Made by a program: the position numbers and the translations under genes. Below the pieces are notes generated by a model. The model was not told the DNA's origin and did no database searches. It saw nothing but the letters and a program-made list of their open reading frames with translations. Below are positions 24,008 to 32,231 of a stretch of 64,000 nt of DNA, one piece after another. The DNA is taken from contig CAIOZY010000053.1 in the NCBI GenBank assembly GCA_903862935.1, positions 48,487 through 112,486 of the forward strand, written 5' to 3'. The first letter of the stretch is position 1. Every line of letters begins with the position of its first letter. Origin of the DNA: an uncultured Opitutaceae bacterium (GTDB lineage Bacteria; Verrucomicrobiota; Verrucomicrobiia; Opitutales; Opitutaceae).

Positions 24008-24763
24008 TCAGAGCTTCACGGCGGCCTCCGCCTCGCGGAGCCGCTGCAGTTCCTCGCTTGCGTTCAGGGGATGGGACACGGCGACGTCGTTGACGATCTG
24101 GCCGTCCCTGAGGACGACGTTTCGCTTGCAGTAGCGGGCGATGTCCAGCTCGTGGGTCACCATGATGATGGTGATCCCCTGCTGGTTCAGGGCCTGGAAG
24201 ACGCCCATGACCTCGATCGACGTCTTGCTGTCGAGGTTGCCGGTCGGCTCGTCGGCCAGGAGCACCTGGGGCTCGTTCACCAGCGCCCGTGCGATCGCGG
24301 CCCTCTGCTGCTGGCCGCCGGAGAGCTGGCTGGGGAAGTGCTCGAGCCGGTTGCCCAACCCCACGATCTCCAGGCAGCGCGCCGCCCGCTCCTTCAGCTT
24401 GCCCCTGGGGATTCTGAGCTTGCTGTAGAGCATCGGCAGTTCGACGTTCTCCAAGGCGGTCGTCCGGGCCAGCAGGTTGTAGCCCTGGAAGACAAACCCC
24501 AGCTTCTGGTTGCGGATGTCGGCGAGCTCGTTGCGGTCCAGGCCCGAGACGTCGATCCCGTCCAGCAGGTAGCGTCCATCCGTCGGCCGGTCCAGGCAGC
24601 CGAGCAGGTTCATCAGGGTGGACTTGCCCGAGCCGCTGGCGCCCATGAGAGCCATGAACCCGCCGGGGGCCAGTTCCAGGGAGACCCCGCGCACGGCGTG
24701 GACCTTCACTTCGCCGGAGTCGTAGACCTTGTGGATGTTCTCCAGTTTGACGACAGCCGTCAT
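24008..24763 (-). CDS. MacB/LolD-type ABC transporter ATPase
   Basis: A 251-residue ATP-binding subunit. Walker A GASGSGKSTLMN (about 40-51), Q-loop VFQGYNLL, signature LSGGQQQR near 143, Walker B VLLADEPTGNLDS near 165 and switch histidine in MVTHE are all present. The QQQRAAIARALVNEP phrase is typical of MacB/LolD ATPases that serve FtsX-like permeases. Fourteen bases separate it from the permease gene. This gene is one of few here with a good ribosome-binding site, AAGGAGG ten bases before ATG. Confidence 0.92.
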   Translation of the reverse strand: MTAVVKLENIHKVYDSGEVKVHAVRGVSLELAPGGFMALMGASGSGKSTLMNLLGCLDRPTDGRYLLDGIDVSGLDRNELADIRNQKLGFVFQGYNLLARTTALENVELPMLYSKLRIPRGKLKERAARCLEIVGLGNRLEHFPSQLSGGQQQRAAIARALVNEPQVLLADEPTGNLDSKTSIEVMGVFQALNQQGITIIMVTHELDIARYCKRNVVLRDGQIVNDVAVSHPLNASEELQRLREAEAAVKL

Positions 24764-24788
24764 CGGGGTGGGCCTCCTTGGGGGGGCG

Positions 24789-26174
24789 TTACATCCGGCG
24801 CGGGCCGCCGCCGAAGGGGTTCGAAGTCTGGGTGGAAGAAGAGGTGGGCTGGTTGACGCCCGTGATCACGGTGTCGCCCTCCTTGAGCCCGTCGATCACC
24901 TCGGAGTCGGTGCCGTCCGAGATCCCGACCATGGCCCGCACGGCCTCGACATTCCCGCCGGATTCGTCCGGGGTGAGCCGGTAGACGGTGCGCGGGACGA
25001 CCTGGGCCGCCGTGGAGGTCGAGCCGGACTGGCCGGAGAAGCGGTCGGGAAGCTCGATACCCCGCTCCTTGGCGAGCTCCTTCATGCGTGAGACCATGTC
25101 GGGCGTGGGGGCGCCGGAGCCGGGCGTGAAGCCGACCTGCTGCATGATCTCGCGCAGGGCCTTGCGCTTCTCGTCGGAGGTGAGGGGCTTTGTGGCCGCG
25201 GCGGGCGCGCCCGACTGGGCCGCGACCGCGGGGGCGGGCGGTGCCAAGTCGTCGGGCATGCGGAAACGCAGGGCGCCGTTGGGCAGCCGCACGGTGCCCT
25301 GGCGTCGGGCGACGATGATCGAGACGGTGGCCGTCATGCCGGGCTTGAGCTTCAGGTCGGAGTTGTCGACGGCGATCATGACGTCGTAGCTCACGACGTT
25401 CTGGGTGGTCTGCGGCGAGTTGCGGATCTGGAAGACCTTGCCGTGGAACTTGCGGTTGGGATAGGCGTCCACGGTGAAGTCCACCGCCTGGCCGTCGGCC
25501 ACGGTGCCGATGTCGGCCTCGGCGACGGCGGCGTCGATCTGCATCTTCGTCAGGTCGTTTCCAATCTCGAAGAGGGTGGGAGAGGAGAGGCTGGCGGCGA
25601 CCGAGTTGCCGATGTCGACGGCCCTCTTGATCACAATCCCGTCGATCGGGGAGCGAATCTGGCAGTAGGAGAGGTTCGTGCGGGCCACCTGAAGGGAGGC
25701 GGACTTGATCGCGACCTGGGCCGTGGCCTCGTCGACCAGCGCCGACTGGGTGTCGTAATCGGCCTGGGAGATCAGCGCCTTCTCGAGCAGTTCCTTGTCG
25801 CGCCCCAGGTTCACGGTCTGGAGCTTGAGGTTCGCCTGCGCATTCGCGAGGTCGCCCTCGGCGGACTTGACCGCCGCCTCGTAGGAGGTCGGCAGCAGGG
25901 TCGCCAGCAAGTCGCCCTTCTTCACCTTGGAGTTAAAGTCCGCCGAGAGGCTGTTGATGTAGCCGGAGATCTGGCTGCTCACCAAAACGTCCAGGACGGG
26001 CTGGATTGTCCCGGTGGCGGTGACCGCCTGGACGATGTCGCCTTTGGTCACCTTGGCGGTGAAATACTCGGGCGGCTTCGCGGCACGGCCCTTCCACAGG
26101 TACCAGCCTCCCGCGGCAGCGGCGAGGACGAGGGCGAGCCCGGCAAAGGTGCTGTAACGTGAGGTTCTGGCCAT
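24789..26174 (-). CDS. macA: MacA-like periplasmic adaptor (membrane fusion protein)
   Basis: A 461-residue adaptor: N-terminal signal-anchor helix (about 10-27), biotinyl-lipoyl half-motifs, a long alpha-hairpin (about 95-170, VKSAEGDLANAQANLKLQ and following), beta-barrel domain and membrane-proximal domain. An extra Ala/Pro/Thr-rich insert (about 305-400) containing LTSDEKRKALREIMQQ lengthens it beyond E. coli MacA. First gene of the macA-ATPase-permease operon, 46 bp after coaD on the same strand. Ends in a Ser/Thr/Gly-rich tail. Confidence 0.88.
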   Translation of the reverse strand: MARTSRYSTFAGLALVLAAAAGGWYLWKGRAAKPPEYFTAKVTKGDIVQAVTATGTIQPVLDVLVSSQISGYINSLSADFNSKVKKGDLLATLLPTSYEAAVKSAEGDLANAQANLKLQTVNLGRDKELLEKALISQADYDTQSALVDEATAQVAIKSASLQVARTNLSYCQIRSPIDGIVIKRAVDIGNSVAASLSSPTLFEIGNDLTKMQIDAAVAEADIGTVADGQAVDFTVDAYPNRKFHGKVFQIRNSPQTTQNVVSYDVMIAVDNSDLKLKPGMTATVSIIVARRQGTVRLPNGALRFRMPDDLAPPAPAVAAQSGAPAAATKPLTSDEKRKALREIMQQVGFTPGSGAPTPDMVSRMKELAKERGIELPDRFSGQSGSTSTAAQVVPRTVYRLTPDESGGNVEAVRAMVGISDGTDSEVIDGLKEGDTVITGVNQPTSSSTQTSNPFGGGPRRM

Positions 26175-26220
26175 ACAGAAGGTCTGGACGGACGGGGGGT
26201 TGAAAAGGTGACGGAAAAAC

Positions 26221-26700
26221 TCAGCTCTTGAAGGCCCGGCGAAGCTCCGCCGCTACGTTCTCCGGCACGAACTTGCTCACATCGCCCCCGTAGCGCGCCA
26301 CCTGCTTGACCAAGGTAGAGCTCGTGTAGCTGAAAAGCTCGTTGGGCATCACGAACAAAGTCTCCACCTCGGGGTCGAGATGGCGGTTCATCAGCGCCAT
26401 GTTGAACTCGAACTCGAAGTCGGAAAGGGCGCGCAGGCCGCGGATGATGATGTTGGCCTTCTGGGCGGCGACAAATTCCACGAGCAGGCCGTCGAACTCG
26501 GTGACCACCACATTCGGGTACAGCGCCACGTTGGGCTTGATCAGCGCCATGCGCTGTTCGGCGCTAAACAGGGGGTCCTTGCCGGGGTTATGGGAGACGG
26601 CCACCGTGACCCGGTCGAAGAGGCGGGCGGCCCGGCCCAGCACGTCGAGGTGCCCGTGGGTGACCGGATCGAACGTGCCAGGGTAGATGCAGTGGGACAT
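26221..26700 (-). CDS. coaD: Phosphopantetheine adenylyltransferase
   Basis: A 159-residue nucleotidyltransferase catalysing the penultimate step of coenzyme A synthesis, ATP plus 4'-phosphopantetheine to dephospho-CoA. The nucleotide-binding TFDPVTHGHLDV (about 9-20) and the C-terminal SYTSSTLVKQVARYGGDVSKFVP-type signature (SSTLVK near 128) are diagnostic. Length is typical. Divergent from pgsA across about 108 bp and probably the first gene of the run that continues into macA. Confidence 0.95.
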   Translation of the reverse strand: MSHCIYPGTFDPVTHGHLDVLGRAARLFDRVTVAVSHNPGKDPLFSAEQRMALIKPNVALYPNVVVTEFDGLLVEFVAAQKANIIIRGLRALSDFEFEFNMALMNRHLDPEVETLFVMPNELFSYTSSTLVKQVARYGGDVSKFVPENVAAELRRAFKS

Positions 26701-26808
26701 CGGATAGTCCGGTGTAGCCGACCGCCGGGCAGAGTCAAGGGCAGCAGCCCGTTCCTGCGCTTGCCTTTAGGCGCAGACGGCGGATGTTTTATTCCTGGCG
26801 ACACCCCG

Positions 26809-27426
26809 ATGAACCTGAACCTGTCCAACCTGATCACCCTGTCGCGGATCCCCCTGATGTTTCTGATCGCGGGGCTCATGTTCTGCGGGTGGCCGGGTTC
26901 GGCGACCGCCGCTTTCCTGCTGTTCCTGGTCGCCGCGACCGGCGACTGGCTGGACGGCTACCTGGCCCGCAAGCACGGCTGGGTGACGACCTTCGGGAAA
27001 CTCATGGACGCCCTGACCGACAAGATCATGGTCATGGGGCTGGTGATCGCCTTTGTCGGCAGCCCCCAGTTTGCGCACAGCCCCCGCCGGGAGATCGCGG
27101 TGGCGCTCGCCCTGATCACCCTCAGCCGCGAGTTCCTGGTGACCGGGATCCGGATGGTGGCCGCCTCCAAGGGGGTCGTCGTCCCGGCCGACGGGGGCGG
27201 CAAGACCAAGACGGTGACCCAGCTCGTGGCCCTCGGGTTCCTGCTCTCCGTGCCGATGGTGACTCGCGACTGGACCCGGCTGACCGCGGCGGACCTGACC
27301 GCCTTTGCGGCGGTGCTCCAACGGATCGGCGAGTACCTCTTCGTCCTGTGCACGGCGATCGCGGTCTGGTCGGGCTGGCGCTACGTCAACCATTTCAAAG
27401 CCCTGGTCCTGGACCAGGCCGACTGA
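26809..27426 (+). CDS. pgsA: CDP-diacylglycerol-glycerol-3-phosphate phosphatidyltransferase
   Basis: Integral membrane CDP-alcohol phosphatidyltransferase of 205 residues making phosphatidylglycerol phosphate. The metal-binding D-x2-DG-x2-AR-x8-G-x3-D-x3-D motif is complete from residue 46 (GDWLDGYLARKHG) to the LMDALTDK segment. About five hydrophobic helices. I chose the ATG at 26809 (MNLNLSNLITLSRIP), the family's normal start; upstream extension is in coaD antisense. pgpA, encoding the next enzyme, follows after 5 bp. Confidence 0.93.
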   Translation: MNLNLSNLITLSRIPLMFLIAGLMFCGWPGSATAAFLLFLVAATGDWLDGYLARKHGWVTTFGKLMDALTDKIMVMGLVIAFVGSPQFAHSPRREIAVALALITLSREFLVTGIRMVAASKGVVVPADGGGKTKTVTQLVALGFLLSVPMVTRDWTRLTAADLTAFAAVLQRIGEYLFVLCTAIAVWSGWRYVNHFKALVLDQAD

Positions 27427-27431
27427 CGCCG

Positions 27432-27944
27432 ATGAGGCTGCCGCAGCCGATCTGGACCCGGTTCCTGCCCACGCGGACGGTGCTCGCGATGGCGACCCTG
27501 GGCCCAGTCGGCCGCCGGCTGCCCGCCCCGGGGACGTGGGGGTCTGTTGCGGGGCTGTTCTACTTCACGGTCTTCTTTTATCCGCTGGGGCTGTGGCAGT
27601 CCCTGGGCTTAAGCGCCCTGGGTCTGTATCTCGCGGTCGCGCTGTGCGGGGAGGCCGAGTTCCGGATCGGCCGCAAGGACCCCGGCGAGGTGATCCTGGA
27701 CGAATTCGTGGCGATGCCGCTGTGCTACCTGGGGTGGAGGAGCCTGCTCGGTCCGGCCCCGGGCTGGGTCGTGTTCCTGGCGGGCCTGGCGCTTTTCCGG
27801 CTGTTCGACATAGCAAAGCCGTTCGGAATCCGGCGCATCCAGAACCTCCCCGGAGGCTGGGGCGTGGTGCTCGACGACACGGCGGCGGCGCTTGCGACAT
27901 GCGCCGTGATGCACCTGGCGCGCCTGATCTGGCTCCACCACTGA
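27432..27944 (+). CDS. pgpA: Phosphatidylglycerophosphatase A
   Basis: A 170-residue membrane phosphatase converting phosphatidylglycerol phosphate, the product of PgsA, to phosphatidylglycerol. Seen: LPAPGTWGSVAGLFYF (about 31-46), DPGEVILDEFVAMPLCYLG (metal-binding acidic residues, about 84-102) and RLFDIAKPFGIRRIQNLPGGWGVVLDD (about 122-148), the three conserved PgpA blocks. Cotranscribed with pgsA, giving a two-step pathway in one operon. A stem-loop follows directly. Confidence 0.92.
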   Translation: MRLPQPIWTRFLPTRTVLAMATLGPVGRRLPAPGTWGSVAGLFYFTVFFYPLGLWQSLGLSALGLYLAVALCGEAEFRIGRKDPGEVILDEFVAMPLCYLGWRSLLGPAPGWVVFLAGLALFRLFDIAKPFGIRRIQNLPGGWGVVLDDTAAALATCAVMHLARLIWLHH

Positions 27945-27963
27945 CGCCTCTTTTGGAGAGGCG
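27945..27963. terminator. Hairpin between pgpA and the convergent NusG-like gene
   Basis: CGCCTC-TTTTGGA-GAGGCG, starting directly after the pgpA stop and ending 13 bp before the opposite gene's stop. Placed as a two-way terminator but without a U-tract. Confidence 0.4.
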
Positions 27964-27976
27964 GCGCGGCGCCGGC

Positions 27977-28504
27977 TTACGGCAGGGCGACCAGGCTCTC
28001 AGCCGGGAGCTTGACCAGCAGCCCCTGGCGCAGGACGTCGACCGAGACCACGATCCCGCGGGGGTTTGCCGGATCGTCAACGAAGCCCTCGAGCCCGTGG
28101 AGCGGCCCCCCGACGACCTTCACGCGGCGGCCCCGGGTCAGAAGCGGCATCACGGTCAGCTCGTACCCGGAGGCGATCATCGAGCGGACCGCCTCGAGCT
28201 GGCGTAAGAACGCTGGCTCGTCGGTCACAGGGATCGCCCGGGCGAGCAGGTCCTGCTGGTAGATCCGGGCCTTCCTCTCGAGGGGGACGTTGGCAAAGAC
28301 GTAGCCCGGAAACAGGGGCTTGGTGAAGCGCTTGGTCTGGTGGGCGTACTTGCGGATGCTGTCCAGGAGCGGCAGGTAGTGCTCGAAGCGCTCGGCCGCC
28401 ATGAGCGCCGCGAACTTCTTCTCGCAGCGGGGCTTGGTGTGGCACACGAACCAGGCGTTTCCCGGGGTGCCGGCCGGGACCTCCATCGGGTCCGGACCGG
28501 TCAT
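27977..28504 (-). CDS. NusG-family antiterminator paralogue (RfaH/UpxY-like)
   Basis: A 175-residue NusG homologue: NGN domain (about 14-110, [19 protein letters not shown], then [16 protein letters not shown]) and a C-terminal KOW motif ([17 protein letters not shown], about 122-138). Specialised paralogues of this kind load on RNA polymerase at particular operons, often for surface polysaccharide, and suppress pausing or termination. It is not the housekeeping nusG, which normally sits with secE and rplK. Its ATG overlaps the aroQ stop (ATGA) in an NIF3-aroQ-NusG-like operon, an unusual location. Target operon unknown. Confidence 0.8.
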   Translation of the reverse strand: MTGPDPMEVPAGTPGNAWFVCHTKPRCEKKFAALMAAERFEHYLPLLDSIRKYAHQTKRFTKPLFPGYVFANVPLERKARIYQQDLLARAIPVTDEPAFLRQLEAVRSMIASGYELTVMPLLTRGRRVKVVGGPLHGLEGFVDDPANPRGIVVSVDVLRQGLLVKLPAESLVALP

Positions 28505-28929
28505 CGCTGAAGCAGGAACCTCACCGCGGCGTGGTAGCCCTCCAGGCCGAGCCCGCAGATCACGGCCTCGCAGGCGGGGGCGGTGAACGAGTGGTGGCGG
28601 AACGGCTCGCGGCGGTAGATGTTGGAGATGTGCACCTCGACTGCGGGAACGTGCGCTCCGAGCAGGGCGTCCCTCAGGGCGACGCTCGTGTGGGTGAAGG
28701 CGGCCGCGTTGATGACGATCCCGGCGAACTTCGAGTCGGCCGCCTGCGCGATCTGGTCGATCAACTCGCCCTCGTGGTTGGACTGGAAGAACAGCAACTC
28801 GGCCTTTCCGGCGAACTCGCGGCGCAGGGCCTGCTCCAGGTCGCCGAGCGTCTCCTTGCCGTAGATCTCGGGCTCTCGCAGGCCGAGGCGGTCGAGGTTG
28901 GGGCCGTTCAGGATGGCAATCTTTTTCAT
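28501..28929 (-). CDS. aroQ: 3-dehydroquinate dehydratase, type II
   Basis: Dodecameric enzyme of 142 residues for the third shikimate-pathway step. Seen: [17 protein letters not shown] (about 8-24) with the catalytic tyrosine and arginine, [27 protein letters not shown] and [18 protein letters not shown] containing the catalytic histidine. ATG at 28929 gives the normal [12 protein letters not shown] start. Translationally coupled to the downstream NusG paralogue and 38 bp after the NIF3-like gene. Pyrimidine-rich leader, no Shine-Dalgarno site. Confidence 0.94.
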   Translation of the reverse strand: MKKIAILNGPNLDRLGLREPEIYGKETLGDLEQALRREFAGKAELLFFQSNHEGELIDQIAQAADSKFAGIVINAAAFTHTSVALRDALLGAHVPAVEVHISNIYRREPFRHHSFTAPACEAVICGLGLEGYHAAVRFLLQR

Positions 28930-28967
28930 CGGGGAAGGAGGGAAAGTGTTGCAGGAGCCCGGCGAAA

Positions 28968-29720
28968 CTAAAGCGGATTTTCGGTCGCGACAAACGACCA
29001 GGGAAGGCCGAACCGGTCCGAAAGCTCGGCGGCCAGGGCCCGTACGGCGTGCACCTCCGTCGCGTAGTGGCCGCACAGGTAGAGATTCAGCCGCTCCTCC
29101 TGGGCGCGGTTAAAGTGCTCCTCGCGCCCCTCCCCGGTGATGAGGGTGTCGACGCCTGCTCCGGCCAGCGCTCCGACCGCGCTCGAGCCGCTGCCGCTGC
29201 AGAAGGCGATCTCCTTTGGGGCCTCGCTTCCGAACTCCAGGGCGATCATTCGGGGGTAGAGGGCCTTCAGGCGGTCGCGAAGGGCTGCGCGGGGGCCCGC
29301 CCAAGGGGCGATCAGGCCGATATCTCCGCCCTCGCTCGGGAGGAACCCCCGACAGGCGGCAAGCCCGAGCTGCCGGGCCAGAAGCGCGTTGTTTCCGATC
29401 TCCGGGTGGGAGTCCAGAGGCAGGTGGCAGGAGTACAGGGCGCAGTTGCCCCGGATGAGGGTTGAGACCCGCTCGTAGGCCGAGCCCGTCAGGGGCCGGG
29501 GCATGTCCCAGTACATGCCGTGGTGGACGATCAGAAAGTCGATCCCTTGGGCGACCGCCTGCCGGAACGGCGCGACCCCAGCGTCGACTGCGGCCCCGAT
29601 CCTGGTCGCCCGGCCGTCGTTGGCGAGCTGCAGGCCGTTGAAGGCCGCAGGGTAGTCCTGGAAGTCGGTTCTTCGGGTGCGCTGGTCGCAGTAGGCCACA
29701 AGGTCTGTTAGAGATGCCAT
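28968..29720 (-). CDS. NIF3-like dinuclear metal-binding protein
   Basis: A 250-residue member of the NIF3/YbgI (DUF34) family, toroidal hexamers with a two-metal site; sometimes called GTP cyclohydrolase I type 2, though the biological reaction is unsettled. Metal ligands are visible in LIVHHGMYW (about 64-72), [12 protein letters not shown] (about 100-111) and the C-terminal GHYATE plus TGEGREEHF. The N-terminal NGLQLAND is also typical. Likely first gene of the operon with aroQ and the NusG paralogue. Confidence 0.85.
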   Translation of the reverse strand: MASLTDLVAYCDQRTRRTDFQDYPAAFNGLQLANDGRATRIGAAVDAGVAPFRQAVAQGIDFLIVHHGMYWDMPRPLTGSAYERVSTLIRGNCALYSCHLPLDSHPEIGNNALLARQLGLAACRGFLPSEGGDIGLIAPWAGPRAALRDRLKALYPRMIALEFGSEAPKEIAFCSGSGSSAVGALAGAGVDTLITGEGREEHFNRAQEERLNLYLCGHYATEVHAVRALAAELSDRFGLPWSFVATENPL

Positions 29721-29797
29721 GGGGGGAGTCTTATCCTAGGATGCCACCCTCTGCGGTAAGGCCTGGGCCGAAACTCACGAGCCAAAAATGGCCCGCC

Positions 29798-29814
29798 TTT
29801 CGGAGCGACCGAAA
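29798..29814. repeat. Inverted repeat in the NIF3-dCMP deaminase divergent region
   Basis: TTTCGG-AGCGA-CCGAAA, a perfect 6-bp dyad, preceded by GCCA-AAAA-TGGC at 29781-29792. They lie between two divergent starts (29720 and 29898) and may be operator or leader structures. Confidence 0.35.
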
Positions 29815-29897
29815 TTTATGGCTGGAGATTGCGGCCGGGATTCGACAGCACGGAGTCCGATCCCGGGCACCCGCGTCCGGAGCAATCTTCCGCCGCA

Positions 29898-30371
29898 ATG
29901 AAATTTTCCACCGATCCCGTTGACCTGATCGCCCAGGCGGCCCGCAAGTTCCCGCACCGGCCCTCGTGGGACGAGTACTTCATGGCCACCGCCGTCCTGA
30001 TGGCCTCGCGCTCCAACTGCGAGCGCCTGCACGTCGGCTGCGTGATCGTGACCGGCGGGGAGCGCAAGAACCGGCTGGTCGCGGCCGGCTACAACGGCTA
30101 CCTGCCCGGCACCCCACACGTCTCCCGTGTGCGGGAGGGCCACGAGCAGGCGACCGTGCACGCCGAGCAGAACGCCGTGGCCGACGCCGCCCGCCGGGGC
30201 AGCTCGGTCGAGGGCTGCGTCGCGTACGTGACCCACTACCCGTGCATCAACTGCGCGAAGATCCTAGCCGCCGCGGGGATCGCCCAGATCAAGTACCGCA
30301 ACGACTACCACAACGACCCGCTGGTCGGGCCGGTCCTGGCCGAGGCCGGGGTCGAGGTCCTGAAACTCTAG
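29898..30371 (+). CDS. dCMP/cytidine-type deaminase (ComEB-like)
   Basis: Zinc-dependent deaminase of 157 residues, most like dCMP deaminase, which makes dUMP for thymidylate synthesis. Zinc and proton-shuttle residues are in VHAEQNAV (H88, E90) and YPCINCAK (C116, C119). The insertion with YNGYLPGTPH and the RNDYHND segment near 135 are typical of dCMP rather than guanine or tRNA deaminases. Start ATG at 29898 chosen; the upstream part of the open frame is non-homologous. yqgE follows after 4 bp. Confidence 0.85.
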   Translation: MKFSTDPVDLIAQAARKFPHRPSWDEYFMATAVLMASRSNCERLHVGCVIVTGGERKNRLVAAGYNGYLPGTPHVSRVREGHEQATVHAEQNAVADAARRGSSVEGCVAYVTHYPCINCAKILAAAGIAQIKYRNDYHNDPLVGPVLAEAGVEVLKL

Positions 30372-30375
30372 AGCG

Positions 30376-30930
30376 ATGCGCGAACGCCGGCGAGCAGCCG
30401 AGAAGTCCCTGGCCGGATCGCTCCTTCTGGCCCATCCGGCCCTGAGCGACCCGAATTTCCGCCGCACGGTGATCCTCATGACCGAGGACAGCGGCGAGGG
30501 CTCGATGGGAGTCGTCCTGAACCGGCCCCTGGGGAAGAACCTGGGCTCTCTCGGCGGCGAGTTCGCCCTGGGATCCCTCGCGGGCGTCCCCGCCTTCCGC
30601 GGCGGCCCGGTCCATCCCGAGCAGCTGATCCTTGCCGCCTGGACCGTCCAGGCCCACGGTTTCAACCTGCACTTCGGGATCGAGCCGGACAAGGCCGACC
30701 AGTTCCTTTCGGTCGAGGGGACGCACATCCGGGCCTTCTTCGGCTACTCCGGATGGTCGGCCGGACAGCTCAAAAATGAGCTTAAACATCAGACCTGGGT
30801 CGTCACGGCCCCGCCCGAGGACCTCTTCTCGCAGCCGAGCGACGCCAAGCTTTGGGGGACCGTGCTCGGCAGGGAGGGGGACCAGTGGCGGCTCCTGGCG
30901 GGCGAGCCCGAAGAGCCGGGCGCCAACTGA
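30376..30930 (+). CDS. YqgE/AlgH family protein (UPF0301)
   Basis: A 184-residue member of UPF0301. Conserved blocks: GSLLLAHPALSDPNFRRTVILM (split across about 14-35), GVVLNRPLG (about 45-53), FRGGPV near 73 and GYSGWSAGQLKNEL near 118. Structures are known but the biochemical role is not; AlgH was named from alginate regulation in Pseudomonas, which need not apply. It follows the dCMP deaminase by 4 bp and is followed by a hairpin. Confidence 0.88.
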   Translation: MRERRRAAEKSLAGSLLLAHPALSDPNFRRTVILMTEDSGEGSMGVVLNRPLGKNLGSLGGEFALGSLAGVPAFRGGPVHPEQLILAAWTVQAHGFNLHFGIEPDKADQFLSVEGTHIRAFFGYSGWSAGQLKNELKHQTWVVTAPPEDLFSQPSDAKLWGTVLGREGDQWRLLAGEPEEPGAN

Positions 30931-30931
30931 G

Positions 30932-30951
30932 GCGGGGGCTCCTGAGCCCGC
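30932..30951 (+). terminator. Hairpin after yqgE
   Basis: GGGCT-CCTG-AGCCC with further flanking GC pairs (one bulge), directly after the TGA of yqgE. Likely ends the deaminase-yqgE transcript, although no U-run follows. Confidence 0.4.
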
Positions 30952-30960
30952 TCCCGGCGT

Positions 30961-31189
30961 TCACGGCGCGACTTCGTCGAGCCGCAGAAGCGCTTCGGCT
31001 GGAGAGAGGATTTGCGGACCGAGTCGTGCTGCCGGCGTGAAGTGCGCGAGACTTTTCGTTACTACAATCTTTTCCACTGAGGCCAGCCCAGTTTCAATGA
31101 ACGGCAGATCGTCCGGGTCGGGCAGGCGGCGCGTGCGGCTTGAGGAAGCCGGACACAACGACGCTCGTATCAGCCACGCACGCCTTCAC
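30961..31189 (-). pseudogene. Decayed PIN-domain toxin
   Basis: A GTG at 31189, overlapping the antitoxin stop (GTGA), opens a PIN-type start, MKACVADTSVVVSGFLKPH, including the first catalytic aspartate (D7). That frame stops after 31 codons. A second frame carries a PIN C-terminus: LPDPDDLPFIETGLASVEKIVVTKSLAHF followed (after a short gap) by ILSPAEALLRLDE, ending at 30961. The central part of the domain, with another acidic site, is missing, and the halves are in different frames. I read this as an internal deletion with frameshift that killed the toxin while its antitoxin survives. Confidence 0.7.
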
Positions 31190-31488
31190 CGGGCTGCAGC
31201 ATCGCGTGCAGCGCGCGCCTTCTTGATTGACGCGTCAATCGCCTCGTCGCTCATCTGGTCGCGGCCCTCAGCTACGGCCTTGGCCCTCGCCCGCTGCGCG
31301 CCTTGTTCGGCGAGGTAACCGATGATGGCCGTCACGTCGTCCAGAAACGAGGCTTCGTTCACGGGCAAAAGCAGGGCACGCGGCTTGCCGTTGCTCGTCA
31401 GCAACGCCGCACCGTCGTGGGGCAAAGCCTTGAGCACTGCGCCGGGATGACCGACCAGATCTCGGGTAGTAAGCCATTTTAACTGCAT
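31186..31488 (-). CDS. Phd/YefM-type antitoxin, orphaned
   Basis: A 100-residue protein whose N-terminal half (MQLKWLTTRDL, then LLTSNGKPRALLLPVN) is the Phd/YefM DNA-binding fold. The C-terminal part is Ala/Arg/Lys-rich (SIKKARAARDAAAR) and would bind a toxin. Upstream in-frame starts at 31497 and 31506 are possible, but these lie within an inverted repeat that looks like its operator, so I chose the ATG at 31488. The toxin downstream is broken, leaving this as a probable solitary antitoxin or repressor. Confidence 0.7.
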   Translation of the reverse strand: MQLKWLTTRDLVGHPGAVLKALPHDGAALLTSNGKPRALLLPVNEASFLDDVTAIIGYLAEQGAQRARAKAVAEGRDQMSDEAIDASIKKARAARDAAAR

Positions 31489-31491
31489 GTA

Positions 31492-31523
31492 GGACATATG
31501 TATCACAAATGTCCGATTATCAA
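31492..31523 (-). promoter_or_regulatory. Operator/promoter candidate of the orphan antitoxin
   Basis: Dyad GGACAT-N11-ATGTCC at 31492-31514. On the minus strand TTGATA (31523-31518) and TACATA (31502-31497), 15 bp apart, overlap it. A start near the ATG at 31488 is implied. Self-repression by the antitoxin is the likely function. Confidence 0.45.
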
Positions 31524-32047
31524 GATTGGAATCCTACTGAAGATTAGCTTCGTGTCCGCTTTGTAATGTAACTAACATAATATAAACCAGCGACATATAT
31601 GAATCGGTAGATCGAGAAACTTTGCTACCGGCTATTCTCAGAAGCGCGTGAATTCACACTCTTCCGTGATGAGATACTAGGCCGTCTGATGCCTTCTCCC
31701 TCCGGCGCTAGGGTCGCAAGGTCTCCCCGGCGATGCGCTCGCGGGGTTTCTCGGCAAGGTACCACGGGCTCGCCGCCAAGAAATGACCTGGGGTCGTCCA
31801 ATCGGCCGGTTCAATCCGAGCGCCGGGAAGGGCTCCTGATGCGGCAGCATCCGGGATCTACGCCGCCGCAGATGCGGCTGCTGTGGCGCCACCGAACATC
31901 GCGACGAATACGCCGCAAAGAGCATCTTGGAGGTCGGACGGGGCCTGCGAGGTGGGAGCGGCGCAGGGCCTGTCCAGCAGCCTGCGCTCGCCATTAGCTC
32001 CGCATACTGTAGCTTTGGGTCGCAGAATTGGGTCACCCCGATTACGG
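31524..32047. other. Gene-free stretch, partly AT-rich
   Basis: Positions about 31500-31690 are clearly richer in A+T than anything else in the window, consistent with imported DNA around the decayed toxin-antitoxin pair. From about 31700 to 32010 the composition returns to normal but no frame shows recognisable protein or normal codon use. Frames of up to 125 codons on both strands look like chance. I see no tRNA, IS terminal repeat or attachment-site duplication. Confidence 0.5.
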
Positions 32048-32076
32048 TTGACACCTCCGATCCCGAACGGTGTTTT
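32048..32076 (+). promoter_or_regulatory. Promoter candidate for the bL36-bL31 operon
   Basis: Perfect -35 TTGACA (32048-32053), 17 bp spacer, then TGTTTT (32071-32076), a poor -10. Start would be near 32083, a few bases before the bL36 ATG at 32087. I see no convincing Zur-type palindrome. Confidence 0.45.
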
Positions 32077-32086
32077 CGTTCCTTTT

Positions 32087-32212
32087 ATGAAAGTTGTTTC
32101 CTCCATCAAATCCGCGAAGAAGCGTCACCCGGACTGCCAGGTCGTCCGCCGCCGCGGTAAGATCTACGTGATCAACAAGACCGACCCGCGTTACAAGGCG
32201 CGCCAGGGCTGA
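32087..32212 (+). CDS. rpmJ: Ribosomal protein bL36, zinc-independent (YkgO) type
   Basis: A 41-residue large-subunit protein: [20 protein letters not shown] followed by [21 protein letters not shown]. The [14 protein letters not shown] insertion form is that of the 'B' or YkgO type, which lacks the four zinc ligands (only C17 remains). In E. coli the equivalent ykgMO genes are induced by zinc starvation. It lies 19 bp before bL31 type B, the same pairing. This could be the only bL36 of the organism or a zinc-stress paralogue; the window cannot tell. Confidence 0.9.
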   Translation: MKVVSSIKSAKKRHPDCQVVRRRGKIYVINKTDPRYKARQG

Positions 32213-32231
32213 TTTAGACCCCCATTTTCCC

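Noticed and set aside
31677..32054. 125-codon minus-strand frame in the second gap
   Set aside because: Proline/arginine-rich composition of a chance frame in GC-rich DNA; it would also run through the bL36 promoter region.
32013..32086. Zur box upstream of the zinc-free ribosomal protein genes
   Set aside because: No AT-rich palindrome of the Zur type is visible; the best feature is a plain TTGACA -35.
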